From JBBRDU01 sp038203615 (GTDB lineage Bacteria > Verrucomicrobiota > Verrucomicrobiia > Chthoniobacterales > UBA10450): a stretch of DNA of 19,960 bases. Of this stretch, positions 15,800-19,960 are shown piece after piece (within the stretch, counting starts at the first letter, position 1; each line of letters starts with the position of its first letter). A program made the translations under genes and the position numbers. The DNA is taken from the NCBI GenBank assembly GCA_038203615.1, contig JBBRDU010000052.1:1-19960 (forward strand), read 5' to 3'. A model generated the notes under the pieces. That model was not told the origin of the DNA, did no database searches, and saw only the letters and a program-made list of their open reading frames with translations.

Positions 15800-17305
15800 T
15801 TAGAGGGTAAACATCTTTTGCAGTCTGGCCAGAAAAGTGGCTCGATACTCCCGCTCCTTGGCGGCGTGATGGCCCGACAGCGCCGCATCCTTGACGATGC
15901 CCTCTGTCTCCAGCCGGCGGGCGGCCAGAATCTCGCTGAGCTGGCGCAGGCACTCCGGGGCTTCCCGGATGACTTCACCCATGACGTCCTTGTCGATCTC
16001 CATGACGAAGCAATCCCCCTGAGCATGCACGGTGGCGCTGCGGCGCTCCGCGGTGAGCAAAGACATTTCCCCAAAGCAATCGCCCGCGGCCAGCGTGGCT
16101 ACCGGAATGGATGTGCCATTTTTGGTAACCGACACCTGCGCCACGCCTTGCAGCAAGACGAACATTGATTCTCCGGCCGCGCCTTCTTCAATCATCCGCT
16201 CCCCGCGTCCGAATTGATCGAGGCGCGATCGTTTGACCAGGTTATCGATCTGGGAATCGGAGAGACACTGGAAGAGCGGTTCGCCCCGAACGATGGCGCT
16301 GGCTTCGGCATGATCCTCATCCGGAGGCTGGGCCCGCCGGCGCTCTAATTGGACGGTCCGGATGGGGAAGGGGATGCTGATGCGTTGGCGTTTGAATTCG
16401 TACCAGATGTTGGTGCGAATGGCGTCGTTTATTTCGTTGATCGCGGCATGGTTGCCCATGTAAAACTTGACCTCGTATTGGATGGCGTGGTCGGCGAAAT
16501 CGACGAGGAAGATTTTGACGCGTGGCTCTTTCAGAACGCCGCGGGCGCTGGTGGCGGCGCGGGTCAGCGCATCTTTCACCCGGTTCGGAGGGGTGTTGTA
16601 ATCCACCCCGACCCGGATGCGCATGGCATGAATTTCGGTCGGGTAATGCAGATTGATGATGGTCTGCCGGACGATCTCATTGTTCGGGATATCGAGATAA
16701 ATCCCGTCGTTGGTCCGGAGCCGGGTGGAGCGCCAATTAATCTCCATGACCTCGGCGTAGTAGTCGCCCACGTGCAGCCAGTCGCTCACCTTGTAGGGGC
16801 GATTGATCTGCAGCGACATGCCGGCGATGATGCCGCCGAAGAGATTCTGCAAGGCGAAGCCGAGAATGATGGCGAGGATACCGGAACCGGCGAGCAGGCC
16901 TTTTAACTCGCGCTCGGCGTGATAACCGGCACTGAGGATGACAAGAAGCGCACTTAGAAAAACGACCAGCGCCACCACTTCGCGAAGGAAATGAGGGATG
17001 GGGATTTGCTTGCGCTTCTCGAAATAATAATCCCAGACGTAACGGTTCACCAGCGCCACGATCAGTGCCGTGCTTAAGAGGAAAGCGATGGCGCCAATAT
17101 GATTTTTCCAGGGGGCGTGAACGCCGACGAAGGCGAGCGCGGCGTAGAAGGCAAGGGCCAGGCAAAAGAGCTGGAACATCAATCCGAGGCGGACCCCGGC
17201 CGTGCGCTTTAAGAAGCGCCCGATCCAGATGGCCAAGAAGAACGTCCCGACGAAAACCACGACGGTGATGGCCGCTTTTTGCGTTTCAGACAACGCGGTA
17301 AACAT
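15800..17305 (-). CDS. MscS-family channel with C-terminal cyclic-nucleotide-binding domain
   Basis: A 501-residue inner-membrane channel. Helices lie at about 12-30, 42-62, 70-88 and 110-128, then the pore-lining MscS helix (about 136-165, Gly/Ala-rich 'GLLAGSGILAIILGFALQNLFGGIIAG'-type region). The MscS beta domain follows (166-230, 'RPYKVSDWLHVGDYYAEV', 'TRLRTNDGIYLDIPNNE') and the alpha/beta domain to about 320. After a linker, residues 340-460 form a CRP-type cyclic-nucleotide-binding domain whose phosphate cassette FGEMSLLTAERRSATV (411-426) keeps the key Glu413 and Arg422. This architecture matches the bacterial cyclic-nucleotide-gated (bCNG) branch of MscS proteins, in which ligand rather than tension is thought to gate. 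It lies between a DUF423 gene and hppA, all on the - strand. Ligand identity (cAMP or cGMP) cannot be told. Confidence 0.94.
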   Translation of the reverse strand: MFTALSETQKAAITVVVFVGTFFLAIWIGRFLKRTAGVRLGLMFQLFCLALAFYAALAFVGVHAPWKNHIGAIAFLLSTALIVALVNRYVWDYYFEKRKQIPIPHFLREVVALVVFLSALLVILSAGYHAERELKGLLAGSGILAIILGFALQNLFGGIIAGMSLQINRPYKVSDWLHVGDYYAEVMEINWRSTRLRTNDGIYLDIPNNEIVRQTIINLHYPTEIHAMRIRVGVDYNTPPNRVKDALTRAATSARGVLKEPRVKIFLVDFADHAIQYEVKFYMGNHAAINEINDAIRTNIWYEFKRQRISIPFPIRTVQLERRRAQPPDEDHAEASAIVRGEPLFQCLSDSQIDNLVKRSRLDQFGRGERMIEEGAAGESMFVLLQGVAQVSVTKNGTSIPVATLAAGDCFGEMSLLTAERRSATVHAQGDCFVMEIDKDVMGEVIREAPECLRQLSEILAARRLETEGIVKDAALSGHHAAKEREYRATFLARLQKMFTL

Positions 17306-17377
17306 GCAGGGCGTAAGAGTAGCAGGTTAAGGAGAAGCGCGACAAGAGAGTCTTACGGAGGCCGGCCGCGCCCGGCT

Positions 17378-17731
17378 TTATCTCCCCGGCGTGAGGACGA
17401 ACCAGGCCCAGCCGGCCAGGAAACAGAGGCCGCCCAGCGGGGTGATGAGGCCGAGCCACCGCATATTCGTTAGGGCCATGAGATAAAGACTGCCGCTAAA
17501 CAGGATGATTCCGGCGAAGAGAAGCCACCAGGCGCCGCGCGGACCCGTCGCCACCAAGGCGAGGAGAAAGAGCGCGATGGCGTGGATGAAGTGGTAGAGG
17601 ACCGCTTTGTTCCAGACGTCGATCATGGCGTGGCTCTCCAGAGTTCCTTTGAGAGCGTGCGCGCCGAAAGCGCCGAGTGCGACCGCCAGAAAGCAGAGAG
17701 CAGCGGCCAGGCGGATAAGCAAAGGGGACAT
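17378..17731 (-). CDS. DUF423 family small membrane protein
   Basis: From the ATG at 17731, 117 residues with four predicted transmembrane helices (about 5-25, 42-60, 65-83, 92-113). Family signatures are visible: 'LGAFGAHALKG' in the first helix and loop, 'YHFIHAIALFLLAL' in the second, and 'GSLYLMALTNMRWLGLITPLGG' by position (about 77-98) in the third and fourth. Length and motifs agree with DUF423 (YgdD-like) proteins, whose biochemical role is not established. Another ATG at 17740 adds three residues. It lies 55 bp after the MFS gene and 72 bp before the channel gene, same strand. Confidence 0.9.
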   Translation of the reverse strand: MSPLLIRLAAALCFLAVALGAFGAHALKGTLESHAMIDVWNKAVLYHFIHAIALFLLALVATGPRGAWWLLFAGIILFSGSLYLMALTNMRWLGLITPLGGLCFLAGWAWFVLTPGR

Positions 17732-17786
17732 CGGACCCATTCGAATAGCGAAATTCAGACTCCGGAACAAGGCGGTTTTTCCAGCG

Positions 17787-19052
17787 TTAATATTTACGAC
17801 CGGAAAAAAAGACGATGGGAGATTCGGTCTGCCGCGAGGCCCGCACCGTGCGAAAGTAAAAGATGCTGCCGGCCACCCCGAAGGCCGCTGCTCCCAGAAG
17901 ATTGAACTCCGGGCTGATCTTCCATAAATAGGCTCCCATGATCGCGCCGACGCTCACGATCAGGTCGCGGATCAAATAGTAAGTGCCGACGAACTGGCCG
18001 CGCCGCTGCGGATCGCAGTATCCGATGATGAGGGCCTTGCGCGACGTGTCCCCGAATTCCTTGAACCCGCGAATGACGAATGCGATTAAGAGCATCGGGA
18101 AACTCTTGGCCACCAGCAGGCTGAGCGGGAAGAGGGTAAACATGACGAACGTCACGACCACGAAACGTTCCCGGCCATATTTGTCCGCGAAGTGAGAAGC
18201 GGGAATTATGCACAAAATGGCGGCCAGCATTTCGACCGTGGTGAGCAACCCCACCTGTTTTCCGGTGACGCCCACGTAGTCCATGGCAAAAATGACGACC
18301 CAGGCATAAGGAATGCGTTCGCAAAAGCGGATCAGGATGTCGCTCAGGAGCAATCGCCTGAGAGGATGGTTAAACTCGCGAAAGCTGCGCCAGAAATTCC
18401 AACGCTCGCTTGGCGCGACCGGCGGGCGCGGTTCTTCGCGCAGCTTGCGCTGGACCAGCAGGGTGGCGGCGGAGAGCACGATCGATAGGGCCAATCCGAT
18501 GCGGACGCCGGGAATCACTCCAAACCGATCGATTAAAATTCCCCCGACCACGGGCGCGATCATGATGGGTAATCGTTTAATGACCGATTGAACGCCGATG
18601 CCCATGGCTTGGCGATTGGCCGCGAGGGTTTCGGCTACGAGAGAGAAAGTGGCGGGCAGCGAAAAGCAGGTCCAGGAGAGGAAGAGAAACATGCCGGCGA
18701 TGACGGCGCCCCAGTGCGGGACGAAAAGAACGACGGCGTAACCGACGATCGAGACCACGTTGAAGATGAGGAACGCGCGACGATGTCCCCAGCGATCGAC
18801 CGAAATGCCGCCGGGGTAGGCGTAAACCGCGCCCAGCAAAGTGCGGAGGCCGTCAAAAAGACCGATGACAAAGACGGTGGCGCCGAGTTCTTTTAAATAC
18901 TTCGGAAGAAACCGCATCCATAATTCTTCGCCGGCGCCGATGCAGAAAATGGCGACGAGCAGGATGACGAGATTGCGGCGCAGCCCGAAAAACTCGACCA
19001 GTTTGCGCATCGGGCTGGCGTCCGGACTAGGGGATGGCGGTGGATTCTCCAT
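17787..19052 (-). CDS. Major facilitator superfamily transporter
   Basis: A 421-residue, 12-helix inner-membrane transporter. After a Pro/Ser-rich cytosolic N-terminus (1-15) the first helix covers about 27-45. The loop between helices 2 and 3 carries the MFS motif-A-like 'GGISVDRWGHRRAF', and the equivalent loop in the second half is 'SHFADKYGRERF'. The two halves are separated by a long polar loop with 'REEPRPPVAPSERWNFWRSF'. The acidic and aromatic residues near helix 1 ('GEELWMRFLPKYL') suggest solute or drug antiport, but substrate cannot be assigned. The gene precedes the DUF423 gene by 55 bp. No regulator is adjacent. Confidence 0.88.
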   Translation of the reverse strand: MENPPPSPSPDASPMRKLVEFFGLRRNLVILLVAIFCIGAGEELWMRFLPKYLKELGATVFVIGLFDGLRTLLGAVYAYPGGISVDRWGHRRAFLIFNVVSIVGYAVVLFVPHWGAVIAGMFLFLSWTCFSLPATFSLVAETLAANRQAMGIGVQSVIKRLPIMIAPVVGGILIDRFGVIPGVRIGLALSIVLSAATLLVQRKLREEPRPPVAPSERWNFWRSFREFNHPLRRLLLSDILIRFCERIPYAWVVIFAMDYVGVTGKQVGLLTTVEMLAAILCIIPASHFADKYGRERFVVVTFVMFTLFPLSLLVAKSFPMLLIAFVIRGFKEFGDTSRKALIIGYCDPQRRGQFVGTYYLIRDLIVSVGAIMGAYLWKISPEFNLLGAAAFGVAGSIFYFRTVRASRQTESPIVFFSGRKY

Positions 19053-19092
19053 GTCGAGTGGTGAGCCGGGACCGATGCGAAATTAAGCAAAT

Positions 19093-19127
19093 GTTCAACG
19101 CTCAACCTTCAAGTTTCAACGCTCAAT
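19093..19127. repeat. Heptamer tandem repeat (NTTCAAN type)
   Basis: Five consecutive seven-base units: GTTCAAC, GCTCAAC, CTTCAAG, TTTCAAC, GCTCAAT. Each keeps a T-C-A-A core. It occupies the gap between the MFS gene start and the CDF gene stop and contrasts sharply in composition with flanking genes. Confidence 0.75.
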
Positions 19128-19137
19128 AAAAGAAAGG

Positions 19138-19172
19138 CGTGGCCTTCCGTCGTGGCCTTTGTGTCCTTTGTG
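19138..19172. repeat. Short direct repeats CGTGGCCTT and CCTTTGTG
   Basis: CGTGGCCTT occurs at 19138-19146 and 19151-19159, and CCTTTGTG at 19156-19163 and 19165-19172. The stretch lies immediately after the heptamer repeat and 10 bp before the CDF stop, so the whole intergenic gap is repeat-like. Confidence 0.5.
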
Positions 19173-19181
19173 CGAGGCGGT

Positions 19182-19960
19182 TTATGCCAGGACGCAGGAC
19201 TCGGCGTTTTGTTCGATCTGGATGGTCGAATGCTCGATTCCAAAATCATGATGCAGGCGGTCGCACACCTCGCGCAGGAAGGCGTCGCCGGCCGCATCGG
19301 CTGGCATCACCAGATGGGCCGTGAGCGCAATGGCCGTCGTGCTCATGGCCCAAATGTGGAGGTCGTGCACGGCCGTCACCCTGGGCAACTGCGACAAATA
19401 TTGACGGACCCGGACAAAATCGATGCTGTCCGGGACCGCGTCGGTCACGAGGTTGAAGGATTCGCGGAGCAAGCTCCAGGTGCCGATGACGATGACCAGG
19501 TTGATCAGGATACTGGTGACCGGATCGAGCCAGACCCAGCCGGTAAAGCGAATGGCCAGGCCGGCTCCCACGACTCCGGCCGAGATGGCGGCATCCGCCG
19601 CCATGTGCAGAAAAGCGCTCCGAATATTGAGATCCGATTTGCGGCCGGCCATGAAAAGCCACGCGGTGACGCCATTTATGACGACTCCAATGGCAGCCAC
19701 GATCATGATGATGTTTGGATCGACCGTGCCGCCGCGGTTGAGTCTGCGTAACGCTTCCCAGGTAATGGCGCCGACCGCGAGGAGAAGAAAAACCGCATTG
19801 AAGAGAGCGGCCATGATGGAGGTTCTGCGCCACCCATAGGTCCGGTGCGGCGTGGCTGGACGCCTGGCCAGGTAGCTGGCGCCCCAGGCCAGGACCAGCC
19901 CGAGGACGTCACCGAGGTTATGTCCGGCATCAGCGATGAGAGCGAGAGAATGGGCCACGA
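19182..19960 (-). CDS. Cation diffusion facilitator (Zn2+/Cd2+-type efflux), 5' end outside window
   Basis: Partial gene: the frame runs off the right edge and the GTG at 19958 is probably an internal valine codon, since the usual first helix is missing. The remaining 258 residues hold five of six helices and the cytosolic C-terminal domain. Metal site residues are present as HxxxD in helix 2 ('ADAGHNLGD', His13 and Asp17 of this fragment) and HxxxD in helix 5 ('HMAADA'). That HD/HD set is typical of the zinc/cadmium/cobalt CDF group (CzcD/ZitB-like), which exchange metal for protons at the inner membrane. The C-terminal domain 'VPDSIDFVRVRQYLSQL' then 'VHDLHIWAMS' matches the family's metallochaperone-like dimerisation domain. 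A final Cys lies near the end (ESCVLA). The MFS gene is 130 bp downstream on the same strand. Confidence 0.93.
   Translation of the reverse strand, partial: VAHSLALIADAGHNLGDVLGLVLAWGASYLARRPATPHRTYGWRRTSIMAALFNAVFLLLAVGAITWEALRRLNRGGTVDPNIIMIVAAIGVVINGVTAWLFMAGRKSDLNIRSAFLHMAADAAISAGVVGAGLAIRFTGWVWLDPVTSILINLVIVIGTWSLLRESFNLVTDAVPDSIDFVRVRQYLSQLPRVTAVHDLHIWAMSTTAIALTAHLVMPADAAGDAFLREVCDRLHHDFGIEHSTIQIEQNAESCVLA

Noticed and set aside
15776..17382. Pair of GGCCGGCC/CCGGCTTTA-type motifs in two gaps (near 15776-15791 and 17360-17381) as a repeat element
   Set aside because: They differ by a 4-base insertion, lie in opposite orientation, and are short GC palindromes that can easily arise by chance here.

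Overview
This window looks like chromosome from a soil- or freshwater-type Verrucomicrobiota bacterium (Chthoniobacterales/Spartobacteria-like). That is an inference from the combination of genes and repeats, not from a marker gene: a single-polypeptide exosortase with an EpsI-like tail, a small exosortase substrate with a Pro-Glu-Met tail, a K+-independent-type membrane pyrophosphatase, high GC coding sequence, few clear Shine-Dalgarno sites, and short A+T-richer tandem repeats (hexamer and heptamer) confined to intergenic gaps. Coding density is high. I see no phage, transposase or CRISPR array.

Left part (1-3000): a small protein of unknown function (+), an intrinsic terminator, tyrosyl-tRNA synthetase (-) preceded by a small secreted protein of unknown function on the same strand, then divergent tadA (+), the tRNA wobble adenosine deaminase. 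3000-7700: a tight three-gene + strand operon of an ABC ATPase, a large two-FtsX-domain permease and a secreted AttH/CrtC-type lipocalin-like protein, an arrangement matching attEFGH-type loci. 7700-8040: tRNA-Gln(CTG) on the - strand, with a 25-bp degenerate copy of its 3' end 107 bp further downstream.

Middle part (8037-13118): an MBL-fold hydrolase (-), a strong terminator, and a compact protein-sorting cassette. A PEP-CTERM-like secreted protein (-) is divergent from an exosortase-EpsI fusion (+), whose stop codon overlaps the start of a membrane-anchored TPR protein (+). This is the most distinctive unit in the window, because substrate, sortase, accessory domain and TPR partner sit in less than 4.1 kb without the usual exopolysaccharide genes in view.

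Right part (13139-19960): six - strand genes in a row. In transcription order they are a CDF metal-efflux transporter (5' end cut by the window edge), an MFS transporter, a DUF423 membrane protein, an MscS-type channel fused to a cyclic-nucleotide-binding domain, the H+-pyrophosphatase HppA, and a small unknown protein. Gaps of 55-130 bp make one single operon uncertain. The shared theme is ion and solute movement across the inner membrane. Nothing here is demonstrably a wholly new system; the best candidates for a second look are the exosortase cassette, the bCNG-type channel, the tRNA 3'-end duplication and the intergenic repeats.
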